Origin: Nematostella vectensis
Taxonomy: Eukaryota; Cnidaria; Anthozoa; Actiniaria; Edwardsiidae
Direction: 5' to 3'
Length of the DNA: 64,000 nucleotides
NCBI RefSeq assembly: GCF_932526225.1
Contig: NC_064044.1
Span: forward strand, 1,433,001-1,497,000
Of the stretch, positions 1 through 10,900 are shown one piece after another; position 1 is the first letter of the stretch, and each line of letters starts with the position of its first letter. The translations under genes were made by a program, and so were the position numbers. The notes beneath the pieces are model-generated. The model worked only from the letters and a program-made list of their open reading frames with translations, had not been told where the DNA came from and made no database searches.

Positions 1-2523
1 TAACCTCCAAAAGGTTACAATCGATAATTTTTTTTCCGAATGTAAATTCCAAAAAGTAACATTAGGAAAAATAAAACAGTATACTCTGAAAAAAGGGTAT
101 ATCAATCTATCGAGCGCTATGCTCTATGTTAGAATCTACTTAATCAAGTTATCCAAGGAATCTAGTTAGTTCTTGTGTGCATAAAATATGTACAGGATCC
201 TGAACAAAGCATGAGCACTTCAAAGATGCTGAGAGTACATAAAAATGTCCCTATACCTTCTTTTTATGTCATGACACACCAAGAACAGTATAATTATGTA
301 TCGATATTTAAAAAAAAGAAATAAAGAAAAAAAAATATGCTATCAGCGGGAATCGAACCCGGGTCGCTGCCTTAGTAGTCAAGTGCCCGCAACGAAAGAC
401 TAACGTGGCATTGCTGAAGCGAATTGTAATGAAAACTACTTTTAGTAGTATTGGTATCGTAAACTATCCCAAGCAAAGTCACCATCGGACTGGAGGTTAC
501 ATTCGGGAAAAGCTTCTAGGTTACATTCGGGAATTTGTTTTACGAGTGTAACCTCCAAAAGGTTACAATCGATATTTTTTTTTCCGAATGTAAATTCCAA
601 AAAGTAACATTAGGAAAAATAAAACAGTATACTCGGAAAAAAGGTATATCAATCTATCGAGCGCTATGCTCTATGTTAGAATCTACTTAATCAAGTTATC
701 CAAGGAATCTAGTTAGTTCTTGTGTGCATAAAATATGTACAGGATCCTGAACAAAGCATGAGCACATCAAAGATACTGAGAGTACATAAAAATGTCCCTA
801 TACCTTCTTTTTATGTTATGACACACCAAGAACAGTATAATTAAGTATCGATATTTAAAAAAAATAAAGAAAAAAAATAAGCTATCAGCGGGAATCGAAC
901 CCGGGTAGCTGCGTTAGTAGTCAAGTGCCCGCAACGAAAGACTAACGTGGCATTGCTGAAGTGAATTGTAATGAAAATTACTTTTAATACTATTGGTATC
1001 GTAAACTATCCCAAGCAAAGTCACCATCGGACTGGAGGTTACATTCGGGAAAAGCTTCAGGGTTACATTCGGGAATTTATTTTACGAGTGTAACCTCCAA
1101 ATGGTTACAATCGATATTTTTTTTCCGAATGTAAATTCCAAAAAGTAACATTAAGAAAAATAAAACAGTATACTCGGAAAAAAAGGTATATCAATCTATC
1201 GAGCGCTAAGCTCTATGTTAGAATCTACTTAATCAAGTTATCCAAGGAATCTAGTTAGTTCTTGTGTGCATAAAATATGTACAGGATCCTGAACAAAGCA
1301 TGAGCACATCAAAGATGCTGAGAGTACATAAAAATGTCCCTATACCTTCTTTTTATGTCATGACACACCAAGAACAGTATAATTGAGTATCGATATTTAA
1401 AAAAAAAAAAGAAAGAAAAAAATAGGCTATCAGCGGGAATCGAACCCGGGTAGCTGCGTTAGTAGTCAAGTGCCCGCAACGAAAGACTAACGTGGCATTG
1501 CTGAAGGGAATTGTAATGAAAATTACTTTTAATACTATTGGTATCGTAAACTATCCCAAGCAAAGTCACCATCGGACTGGAGGTTACATTCGGGAAAAGC
1601 TTCAGGGTTACATTCGGGAATTTGTTTTACGAGTGTAACCTCTAAAAGGTTACAATCGATTTTTTTTTTCCGAATGTAAATTCCAAAAAGTAACATTAAG
1701 AAAAATAAAACAGTATACTCGGAAAAAAAGGTATATCAATCTATCGAGCGCTATGCTCTATGTTAGAATCTACTTAATCAAGTTATCCAAGGAATCTAGT
1801 TAGTTCTTGTGTGCATAAAATATGTACAGGATCCTGAACAAAGCAGGAGCACATCAAAGATGCTGAGAGTACATAAAAATGTCCCTATACCTTCTTTTTA
1901 TGTCATGACACACCAAGAACAGTATAATTAAGTATCGATATTTAAAAAAAAAACAAAGAAAAAAAAAATAGGCTATCAGCGGGAATCGAACCCGGGTCGC
2001 TGCGTTAGTAGTCAAGTGCCCGCAACGAAAGACTAACGTGGCATTGCTGAAGTGAATTGTAATGAAAATTACTTTTAATACTATTGGTATCGTAAACTAT
2101 CCCAAGCAAAGTCACCATCGGACTGGACGTTACATTCGGGAAAAGCTTCAGGGTTACATTCGGGAATTTGTTTTACGCGTGTAACCTCCAAAAGGTTACA
2201 ATCGATTTTTTTTTTCCGAATGTAAATTCCAAAAAGTAACATTAGGAAAAATAAAACAGTATACTCTGAAAAAAGGGTATATCAATCTATCGAGCGCTAT
2301 GCTCTATGTTAGAATCTACTTAATCAAGTTATCCAAGGAATCTAGTTAGTTCTTGTGTGCATAAAATATGTACAGGATCCTGAACAAAGCATGAGCACAT
2401 CAAAGATACTGAGAGTACATAAAAATGTCCCTATACCTTCTTTTTATGTTATGACACACATAGAACAGTATAATTAAGTATCGATATTTAAAAAAAATAA
2501 AGAAAAAAAATAAGCTATCAGCG

Positions 2524-2534
2524 GGAATAGAACT
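2524..2534 (-). pseudogene. tRNA-like copy with a broken B box (first of a matching pair)
   Basis: The minus strand reads AGTTCTATTCC, with two changes from the B-box consensus including the invariant CG. TFIIIC binding should be badly reduced. The same double change recurs at 13969-13979, so the two monomers share a common ancestor. Confidence 0.6.
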
Positions 2535-3759
2535 CGGGTAGCTGCGTTAGTAGTCAAGTGCCCGCAACGAAAGACTAACGTGGCATTGCTGAAGTGAATT
2601 GTAATGAAAATTACTTTTAATACTATTGGTATCGTAAACTATCCCAAGCAAAGTCACCATCGGACTGGACGTTACATTCGGGAAAAGCTTCAGGGTTACA
2701 TTCGGGAATTTGTTTTACGAGTGTAACCTCCAAAAGGTTACAATCGATTTTTTTTTTCCGAATGTAAATTCCAAAAAGTAACATTAAGAAAAATAAAACA
2801 GTATACTCGGAAAAAAAGGTATATCAATCTATCGAGCGCTATGCTCTATGTTAGAATCTACTTATTCAAGTTATCCAAGGAATCTAGTTAGTTCTTGTGT
2901 GAACAAAATATGTACAGGATCCTGAACAAAGCATGAGCACATCAAAGATGCTGAGAGTACATAAAAATGTCCCTATACCTTCTTTTTATGTCATGACACA
3001 CCAAGAACAGTATAATTAAGTATCGATATTTAAAAAAAAAATAAAGAAAAAAAATAGGCTATCAGCGGGAATCGAACCCGGGTCACTGCGTTAGTAGTCA
3101 AGTGCCCGCAACGAAAGACTAACGTGGCATTGCTGAAGTGAATTGTAATGAAAATTACTTTTAATACTATTGGTATCTTAAACTATCCCAAGCAAAGTCA
3201 CCATCGGACTGGAGGTTACATTCGGGAAAAGCTTCAGGGTTACATTTGGGAATTTGTTTTACGAGTGTAACCTCCAAAAGGTTACAATCGATAATTTTTT
3301 TTTCCGAATGTAAATTTCAAAAAGTAACATTAGGAAAAATAAAACAGTATACTCGGAAAAAAAGGTATATCAATCTATCGAGCGCTATGCTCTATGTCAG
3401 AATCTACTTAATCAAGTTATCCAAGGAATCTAGTTAGTTCTTGTGTGCATAAAATATGTACAGGATCCTGAACAAAGCATGAGCACATCAAAGATGCTGA
3501 GAGTACATAAAAATGTCCCTATACCTTCTTTTTATGTCATGACACACCAAGAACAGTATAATTAAGTATCGATATTTAAAAAAAGAAATAAAGAAAAAAA
3601 AATGCTATCAGCGGGAATCGAACCCGGGTCGCTGCGTTAGTAGTCAAGTGCCCTCAACGAAAGACTAATGTGGCATTGCTGAAAGGAATTGTAATGAAAA
3701 TTACTTTTAATACTATTGGTATCGTAAACTATCCCAAGCAAAGTCACCATCGGACTGGA

Positions 3760-3798
3760 GGTTACATTCGGGAAAAGCTTCAGGGTTACATTCGGGAA
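3760..3798 (+). repeat. Paired 24-bp direct repeat inside the monomer (representative)
   Basis: GGTTACATTCGGGAA occurs twice, starting at 3760 and 3784. The 24-bp period includes AAAGCTTCAG, which holds a HindIII site. Nearly every monomer in both arrays has exactly two copies (the second partial). The monomer at 62688-63258 has three. Confidence 0.95.
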
Positions 3799-3858
3799 TT
3801 TGTTTTACGAGTGTAACCTCCAAAAGGTTACAATCGATAATTTTTTTTCCGAATGTAA
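3786..3858. repeat. Symmetric 73-bp dyad of GTTACA motifs (representative)
   Basis: Arms in order: TTACATTCGG (3786-3795), 12-bp AT-rich spacer, CGAGTGTAACC (3808-3818), 7-bp loop TCCAAAA, GGTTACAATCG (3826-3836), 12-bp AT-rich spacer, CCGAATGTAA (3849-3858). The outer arms are a perfect 10-bp inverted repeat and the inner arms match at 10 of 11 positions, with equal spacers on both sides. GGAGGTTACA at 3757-3766 can also pair with TGTAACCTCC at 3812-3821. The structure recurs in every monomer. It could extrude as a cruciform or bind a dimeric protein, or be a relic of a foldback element. Confidence 0.85.
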
Positions 3859-3924
3859 ATTCCAAAAAGTAACATTAGGAAAAATAAAACAGTATACTCT
3901 GAAAAAAGGGTATATCAATCTATC

Positions 3925-3937
3925 GAGCGCTATGCTC
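3925..3937. repeat. GAGC-GCTAT-GCTC mini-hairpin (representative)
   Basis: A 4-bp inverted repeat with a 5-base loop, containing AGCGCT. One left-array subgroup has CTAAGCTC instead, which changes only the loop and keeps the stem. Confidence 0.5.
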
Positions 3938-4001
3938 TATGTTAGAATCTACTTAATCAAGTTATCCAAGGAATCTAGTTAGTTCTTGTGTGCATAAAAT
4001 A

Positions 4002-4019
4002 TGTACAGGATCCTGAACA
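4002..4019. repeat. 18-bp near-palindrome around the BamHI site (representative)
   Basis: TGTACAGGATCCTGAACA is symmetric at all but one pair of positions; the inner CAGGATCCTG is a perfect 10-bp palindrome. Most monomers keep it. Right-array subgroups change it to CATGATCCTG, CAGGAACCTG or CTGCCC, and many of the younger left-array copies have TGTGCAGG. Confidence 0.85.
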
Positions 4020-4079
4020 AAGCATGAGCACATCAAAGATGCTGAGAGTACATAAAAATGTCCCTATACCTTCTTTTTA

Positions 4080-4089
4080 TGTCATGACA
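4080..4089. repeat. Palindrome TGTCATGACA (representative)
   Basis: Perfect 10-bp palindrome in the AT-rich body, kept in most monomers of both arrays. A left-array subgroup has TGTTATGACA, which breaks it (for example near 810, 2450, 4620, 11710, 13890). Confidence 0.8.
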
Positions 4090-4120
4090 CACCAAGAACA
4101 GTATAATTAAGTATCGATAT

Positions 4121-4149
4121 TCAAAAAAAGAAATAAAGAAAAAAAAATA
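4121..4149 (+). repeat. A-rich tract before the tRNA-like segment (representative)
   Basis: Two A runs separated by GAAATAAAG-type sequence. Left copies before about 16.3 kb mostly have ATAAAG between the runs; later ones mostly have ATTAAG. Run lengths vary from copy to copy and cause most of the monomer length variation. Confidence 0.9.
4139..4147 (-). terminator. Oligo-T Pol III-type terminator after the tRNA-like element
   Basis: On the minus strand a run of nine T begins a few bases after the tRNA-like 3' end (TGATAGC, ATA, T9) and is followed by more T-rich sequence. Four or more T normally suffice for RNA polymerase III to terminate. Every monomer keeps a run of about seven or more here, though its length varies. 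Confidence 0.6.
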
Positions 4150-4160
4150 TGCTATCAGCG

Positions 4161-4171
4161 GGAATCGAACC
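4161..4171 (-). promoter_or_regulatory. B box of the tRNA-like element
   Basis: On the minus strand this reads GGTTCGATTCC, an exact match to the eukaryotic tRNA B-box consensus GGTTCGANTCC, the TFIIIC binding site. It is intact in the large majority of monomers in both arrays. Confidence 0.75.
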
Positions 4172-4201
4172 CGGGTAGCTGCCTTAGTAGTCAAGTGCCC
4201 G

Positions 4202-4214
4202 CAACGAAAGACTA
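4202..4214 (-). promoter_or_regulatory. Degraded A box of the tRNA-like element
   Basis: On the minus strand it reads TAGTCTTTCGTTG. The first six bases fit the A-box pattern TRGYNNARNNGG, but the conserved A14 is T and the GG is GT or TG. Its start lies 43 nt before the B box, a normal tRNA spacing. The weak A box predicts low or no transcription unless upstream sequence helps. Confidence 0.45.
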
Positions 4215-4237
4215 ACGTGGCATTGCTGAGGGGAATT

Positions 4238-4251
4238 GTAATGAAAATTAC
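4238..4251 (+). repeat. GTAAT-GAAA-ATTAC mini-hairpin (representative)
   Basis: A perfect 5-bp stem with a GAAA loop. A left-array subgroup from 16.7 kb on has loop AAAA with the stem kept. Another has CTAC for TTAC, which breaks the stem. Confidence 0.5.
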
Positions 4252-7200
4252 TTTTAATACTATTGGTATCGTAAACTATCCCAAGCAAAGTCACCATCGG
4301 ACTGGAGGTTACATTCGGGAAAAGCTTCAGGGTTACATTCGGGAATTTGTTTTACGAGTGTAACCTCCAAAAGGTTACAATCGATATTTTTTTTTCCGAA
4401 TGTAAATTCCAAAAAGTAACATTAGGAAAAATAAAACAGTATACTCGGAAAAAAGGTATATCAATCTATCGAGCGCTATGCTCTATGTTAGAATCTACTT
4501 AATCAAGTTATCCAAGGAATCTAGTTAGTTCTTGTGTGCATAAAATATGTACAGGATCCTGAACAAAGCATGAGCACATCAAAGATACTGAGAGTACATA
4601 AAAATGTCCCTATACCTTCTTTTTATGTTATGACACACCAAGAACAGTATAATTAAGTATCGATATTTAAAAAAAATAAAGAAAAAAAATAAGCTATCAG
4701 CGGGAATCGAACCCGGGTAGCTGCGTTAGTAGTCAAGTGCCCGCAACGAAAGACTAACGTGGCATTGCTGAAGGGAATTGTAATGAAAATTACTTTTAAT
4801 ACTATTGGTATCGTAAACTATCCCAAGCAAAGTCACCATCGGACTGGAGGTTACATTCGGGAAAAGCTTCAGGGTTACATTCGGGAATTTATTTTACGAG
4901 TGTAACCTCCAAATGGTTACAATCGATATTTTTTTTTTCCGAATGTAAATTCCAAAAAGTAACATTAAGAAAAATAAAACAGTATACTCGGAAAAAAAAG
5001 GTATATCAATCTATCGAGCGCTAAGCTCTATGTTAGAATCTACTTAATCAAGTTATCCAAGGAATCTAGTTAGTTCTTGTGTGCATAAAATATGTACAGG
5101 ATCCTGAACAAAGCATGAGCACATCAAAGATGCTGAGAGTACATAAAAATGTCCCTATACCTTCTTTTTATGTCATGACACACCAAGAACAGTATAATTA
5201 AGTATTGATATTTAAAAAAAAATAAAGAAAAAAAAATAGGCTATCAGTTGGAATCGAACCCGGGTCGCTGCGTTAGTAGTCAAGTGCCCGCAACGAAAGA
5301 CTAACGTGGCATTACTGAAGGAAATTGTAATGAAAATTACTTTTAATACTATTGGTATCGTAAACTATCCCAAGCAAAGTCACCATCGGACTGGAGGTTA
5401 CATTCGGGAAAAGCTTCAGGGTTACATTCGGAAATTTGTTTTACGAGTGTAACCTCCAAAAGGTTACAATCTATATTTTTTTTCCAAATGTAAATTCTAA
5501 AAAGTAACATTAGGAAAAAATAAAACAGTATACTCGGAAAAAAAGGTATATCAATCTATCGAGCGCTATGCTCTATGTTAGAATCTACTTATTCAAGTTA
5601 TCCAAGGAATCTAGTTAGTTCTTGTGTGAACAAAATATGTACAGGATCCTGAACAAAGCATGAGCACATCAAAGATGCTGAGAGTACATAAAAATGTCCC
5701 TATACCTTCTTTTTATGTCATGACACACCAAGAACAGTATAATTAAGTATCGATATTTAAAAAAAAAATAAAGAAAAAAAAATAGGCTATCAGCGGGAAT
5801 CGAACCCGGGTCGCTGCGTTAGTAGTCAAGTGCCCTCAACGAAAGACTAATGTGGCATTGCTGAAAGGAATTGTAATGAAAATTACTTTTAATACTATTG
5901 GTATCGTAAACTATCCCAAGCAAAGTCACCATCGGACTGGAGGTTACATTTGGGAAAAGCTTCAGGGTTACATTCGGGAATTTGTTTTACGAGTGTAACC
6001 TCCAAAAGGTTACAATCGATAATTTTTTTTCCGAATGTAAATTCCAAAAAGTAACATTAGGAAAAATAAAACAGTATACTCTGAAAAAAGGGTATATCAA
6101 TCTATCGAGCGCTATGCTCTATGTTAGAATCTACTTAATCAAGTTATCCAAGGAATCTAGTTAGTTCTTGTGTGCATAAAATATGTACAGGATCCTGAAC
6201 AAAGCATGAGCACATCAAAGATGCTGAGAGTACATAAAAATGTCCCTATACCTTCTTTTTATGTCATGACACACCAAGAACAGTATAATTAAGTATCGAT
6301 ATTTAAAAAAAATAAAGAAAAAAAATAAGCTATCAGCGGGAATCGAACCCGGGTAGCTGCGTTAGTAGTCAAGTGCCCGCAACGAAAGACTAACGTGGCA
6401 TTGCTGAAGGGAATTGTAATGAAAATTACTTTTAATACTATTGGTATCGTAAACTATCCCAAGCAAAGTCACCATCGGACTGGAGGTTACATTCGGGAAA
6501 AGCTTCAGGGTTACATTCGGGAATTTATTTTACGAGTGTAACCTCCAAATGGTTACAATCGATATTTTTTTTTCCGAATGTAAATTCCAAAAAGTAACAT
6601 TAGGAAAATAAAACAGTATACCCGGAAAAAAGGTATATCAATCTATCGAGCGCTATGCTCTATGTTAGAATCTACTTAATCAAGTTATCCAAGGAATCTA
6701 GTTAGTTCTTGTGTGCATAAAATATGTACAGGATCCTGAACAAAGCATGAGCACATCAAAGATGCTAAGAGTACATAAAAATGTCCCTATACCTTCTTTT
6801 TATGTCATGACACACCAAGAACAGTATAATTAAGTATCGATATTTAAAAAAAAAAAATAAAGAAAAAAAAATAGGCTATCAGCGGGAATCGAACCCGGGT
6901 CGCTGCGTTAGTAGTCAAGTGCCCGCAACGAAAGACTAACGTGGCATTGCTGAAGCGAATTGTAATGAAAACTACTTTTAATACTATTGGTATCGTAAAC
7001 TATCCCAAGCAAAGTCACCATCGGACTGGAGGTTACATTCGGGAAAAGCTTCAGGGTTACATTCGGGAATTTGTTTTACGAGTGTAACCTCCAAAAGGTT
7101 ACAATCGATAATTTTTTTTCCGAATGTAAATTCCAAAAAGTAACATTAGGAAAAATAAAAGAGTATACTCGGAAAAAAGGGTATATCAATCTATCGAGCG

Positions 7201-7430
7201 CTATGCTCTATGTTAGAATCTACTTAATCAAGTTATCCAAGGAATCTAGTTAGTTCTTGTGTGCATAAAATATGTACAGGATCCTGAAGAAAGCATGAGC
7301 ACATCAAAGATGCTGAGAGTACATAAAAATGTCCCTATACCTTCTTTTTATGTCATGACACACCAAGAACAGTATAATTAAGTATCGATATTTAAAAAAA
7401 GAAATAAAGAAAAAAAATAGGCTATCAGAG

Positions 7431-7441
7431 GGAATCGTACC
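7431..7441 (-). pseudogene. tRNA-like copy with an altered B box
   Basis: The minus strand reads GGTACGATTCC: one substitution in the TTC of the T loop. The T stem also differs (CAGAGGG for CAGCGGG). The next monomer has the same GGTACGATTCC at 7974-7984, showing a shared origin of adjacent copies. Confidence 0.55.
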
Positions 7442-7973
7442 CGGGTCGCTGCGTTAGTAGTCAAGTGCCCGCAACGAAAGACTAACGTGCCATTGCTGAA
7501 GGGAATTGTAATGAAAATTACTTTTAATACTATTGGTATCGTAAACTATCCCAAGCAAATTCACCATCAGACTGGAGGTTACATTCCGGAAAAGCTTCAG
7601 GGTTACATTCGGGAATTTGTTTTACGAGTGTAACCTCCAAAAGGTTACAATCGATAATTTTTTTTCCGAATGTAAATTCCAAAAAGTAACATTAGGAAAA
7701 TAAAACAGTATACTTGGAAAAAAAGGTATATCAATCTATCGAGCGCTATGCTCTATGTTAGAATCTACTTAATCAAGTTATCCAAGGAATCTAGTTAGTT
7801 CTTGTGTGCATAAAATATGTACAGGATCCTGAACAAAGCATGAGCACATCAAAATGCTGAGAGTACATAAAAATGTCCCTATACCTTCTTTTTATGTCAT
7901 GAGACACCAAGAACAGTATAATTAAGTATCGATATTTAAAAAAAAAATAAAGAAAAAAAATAGGCTATCAGCG

Positions 7974-7984
7974 GGAATCGTACC
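7974..7984 (-). pseudogene. tRNA-like copy with an altered B box
   Basis: GGTACGATTCC on the minus strand, the same change as in the preceding monomer. Both also share GTGCCATTGC in place of GTGGCATTGC just beyond the element. Confidence 0.55.
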
Positions 7985-10900
7985 CGGGTCGCTGCGTTAG
8001 TAGTCAAGTGCCCGCAACGAAAGACTAACGTGCCATTGCTGAAGGGAATTGTAATGAAAATTACTTTTAATACTATTGGTATCGTAAACTATCCCAAGCA
8101 AAGTCACCATCGGAGTGGAGGTTACATTTGGGAAAAGCTTCAGGGTTACATTCGGGAATTTGTTTTACGAGTGTAACCTCCAAAAGGTTACAATCGATTT
8201 TTTTTTTCCGAATGTAAATTCCAAAAAGTAACATTAAAAAAAATAAAACAGTATACTCGGAAAAAAAGGTATATCAATCTATCGAGCGCTAAGCTCTATG
8301 TTAGAATCTACTTAATCAAGTTATCCAAGGAATCCAGTTAGTTCTTGTGTGCATAAAATATGTACAGGATCCTGAACAAAGCATGAGCACATCAAAGATG
8401 CTGAGAGTAAATAAAAATGTCCCTATACCTTCTTTTTATGTCATGACACACCAAGAACAGTATAATTGAGTATCGATATTTAAAAAAAAAAAGAAAGAAA
8501 AAAATAGGCTATCAGCGGGAATCGAACCCGGGTAGCTGCGTTAGTAGTCAAGTGCCCGCAACGAAAGACTAACGTGGCATTGCTGAAAGGAATTGTGATG
8601 AAAATTACTTTTAATACTATTGGTATCGTAAACTATCCCAAGCAAAGTCACCATCGGACTGGAGGTTACATTCGGGAAAAGCTTCAGGGTTACATTCGGG
8701 AATTTGTTTTACGAGTGTAACCTCCAAAAGGTTACAATCGATTTTTTTTTTCCGAATGTAAATTCCAAAAAGTAACATTAAGAAAAATAAAACAGTATAC
8801 TCGGAAAAAAAGGTATATCAATCTATCGAGCGCTATGCTCTATGTTAGAATCTACTTAATCAAGTTATCCAAGGAATCTAGTTAGTTCTTGTGTGCATAA
8901 AATATGTACAGGATCCTGAACAAAGCAGGAGCACATCAAAGATGCTGAGAGTACATAAAAATGTCCCTATACCTTCTTTTTATGTCATGACACACCAAGA
9001 ACAGTATAATTAAGTATCGATATTTAAAAAAAAAAATAAAGAAAAAAAAATAGGCTATCAGCGGGAATCGAACCCGGGTCGCTGCGTTAGTAGTCAAGTG
9101 CCCGCAACGAAAGACTAACGTGGCATTGCTGAAGTGAATTGTAATGAAAATTACTTTTAATACTATTGGTATCGTAAACTATCCCAAGCAAAGTCACCAT
9201 CGGACTGGAGGTTACATTCGGGAAAAGCTTCAGGGTTACATTCGGGAATTTGTTTTACGAGTGTAACCTCCAAAAGGTTACAATCGATAATTTTTTTTCC
9301 GAATGTAAATTTCAAAAAGTAACATTAGGAAAAATAAAACAGTATACTCGGAAAAAAGGTATATCAATCTATCGAGCGCTATGCTCTATGTCAGAATCTA
9401 CTTAATCAAGTTATCCAAGGAATCTAGTGAGTTCTTGTGTGCATAAAATATGTACAGGATCCTGAACAAAGCATGAGCACATCAAAGATGCTGAGAGTAC
9501 ATAAAAATGTCCCTATACCTTCTTTTTATGTCATGACACACAAAGAACAGTATAATTAAGTATTGATATTTAAAAAAAAAAATAAAGAAAAAAAAATAGG
9601 CTATCAGTTGGAATCGAACCCGGGTCGCTGCGTTAGTAGTCAAGTGCCCGCAACGAAAGACTAACGTGGCATTACTGAAGGGAATTGTAATGAAAATTAC
9701 TTTTAATACTATTGGTATCGTAAACTATCCCAAGCAAAGTCACCATCGGACTGGAGGTTGCATTCGGGACAAGCTTCAGGGTTACATTCGGGAATTTGTT
9801 TTACGAGTGTAACCTCCAAAAGGTTACAATCTATATTTTTTTTTCCAAATGTAAATTCTAAAAAGTAACATTAGGAAAAAATAAAACAGTATACTCGGAA
9901 AAAAAGGTATATCAATCTATCGAGCGCTATGCTCTATGTTAAAATCTACTTATTCAAGTTATCCAAGGAATCTAGTTAGTTCTTGTGTGCATAAAATATG
10001 TACAGGATCCTGAACAAAGCATGAGCACATCAAAGATGCTGAGAGTACATAAAAATGTCCCTATACCTTCTTTTTATGTCATGACACACCAAGAACAGTA
10101 TAATTAAGTATCGATATTTAAAAAAAAAATAAAGAAAAAAAATAGGCTATCAGCGGGAATCGAACCCGGGTCACTGCGTTAGTAGTCAAGTGCCCTCAAC
10201 GAAAGACTAATGTGGCATTGCTGAAAGGAATTGTAATGAAAATTACTTTTAATACTATTGGTATCGTAAACTATCCCAAGCAAAGTCACCATCGGACTGG
10301 AGGTTACATTCGGGAAAAGCTTCAGGGTTACATTCGGGAATTTGTTTTACGAGTGTAACCTCCAAAAGGTTACAATCGATAATTTTTTTTCCGAATGTAA
10401 ATTCCAAAAAGTAACATTAGGAAAAATAAAACAGTATACTCTGAAAAAAGGGTATATCAATCTATCGAGCGCTATGCTCTATGTTAGAATCTACTTAATC
10501 AAGTTATCCAAGGAATCTAGTTAGTTCTTGTGTGCATAAAATATGTACAGGATCCTGAACAGAGCATGAGCACATCAAAGATGCTGAGAGTACATAAAAA
10601 TGTCCCTATACCTTCTTTTTATGTCATGACACACCAAGAACAGTATAATTAAGTATCGATATTTAAAAAAAGAAATAAAGAAAAAAAAATATGCAATCAG
10701 CGGGAATCGAACCCGGGTCGCTGCGTTAGTAGTCAAGTGCCCTCAACGAAAGACTAATGTGGCATTGCTGAAAGGAATTGTAATGAAAATTACTTTTAAT
10801 ACTATTGGTATCGTAAACTATCCCAAGCAAAGTCACCATCGGACTGGAAGTTACATTCGTGAAAAGCTTCAGGGTTACATTCGGGAATTTGTTTTACGAG

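Larger units (their letters stand above)
4151..4221 (-). ncRNA. tRNA-like RNA polymerase III element, representative left-array copy
   Basis: Seen on the minus strand: 71 nt from GCCACGT to TGATAGC that line up with a tRNA. TAGTCT fits positions 8-13. GTCT and GGGC can form a D stem using G-U pairs. CTACTAA fits the anticodon loop, with T33 and the triplet ACT. CGGG-TTCGATT-CCCG gives a four-pair T arm. The acceptor arm is poor (about 3 of 7 pairs), the anticodon stem is largely lost (C-G and T-A only), and the GG of the D loop is missing. A functional aminoacylated tRNA is therefore unlikely. It is better described as a tRNA-derived relic or a tRNA-like small RNA gene. The same segment lies about 337-408 bases after every monomer start in the left array. 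Transcription, if any, would run leftward and end in the adjoining T run. Confidence 0.62.
3814..4360 (+). repeat. Representative forward monomer (547 bp), sub-annotated below
   Basis: Chosen as a typical copy for mapping internal parts. In order: the right half of the GTTACA dyad and a T8 tract (to 3858); AAAAGTAACATTAGG; the GAGC/GCTC hairpin (3925-3937); an AT-rich body with no recognisable gene; the BamHI palindrome (4002-4019); the TGTCATGACA palindrome (4080-4089); the A-rich tract (about 4121-4149); the tRNA-like segment on the minus strand (4151-4221); the GTAAT-GAAA-ATTAC hairpin (4238-4251); then the paired direct repeats that lead into the next copy. Single sites for BamHI (GGATCC), SmaI (CCCGGG) and HindIII (AAGCTT) recur in nearly every monomer, so digestion should give a ladder with a step near 545 bp. 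Confidence 0.95.

Noticed and set aside
3800-3982. A 60-codon forward open frame beginning at TTG that recurs in dozens of monomers, in both arrays
   Set aside because: It starts at a non-ATG codon, spans the T-run and dyad, and is present or absent depending on homopolymer length. Changes do not favour synonymous sites, and no known domain or signal is visible. It is a by-product of a repeated sequence.
4151-4185. Retroelement primer binding site complementary to a tRNA 3' end
   Set aside because: The tRNA similarity extends through the D arm and anticodon loop (71 nt), far more than an 18-nt primer site. No LTR, polypurine tract or retroelement coding sequence is nearby.
4121-4221. Intact SINE (tRNA head followed by body and A tail)
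   Set aside because: Downstream of the tRNA-like 3' end on its own strand lies a T-rich terminator, not a body with an A-rich tail. No target-site duplications are seen around the unit. A tRNA-derived origin remains possible, but not an intact SINE.
4201-4260. Hammerhead ribozyme, as found in some animal satellite RNAs
   Set aside because: CTGAAGG and GAAA occur near each other, but the core CTGANGA, properly placed GAAA and matching stems with a cleavage site are not present on either strand.
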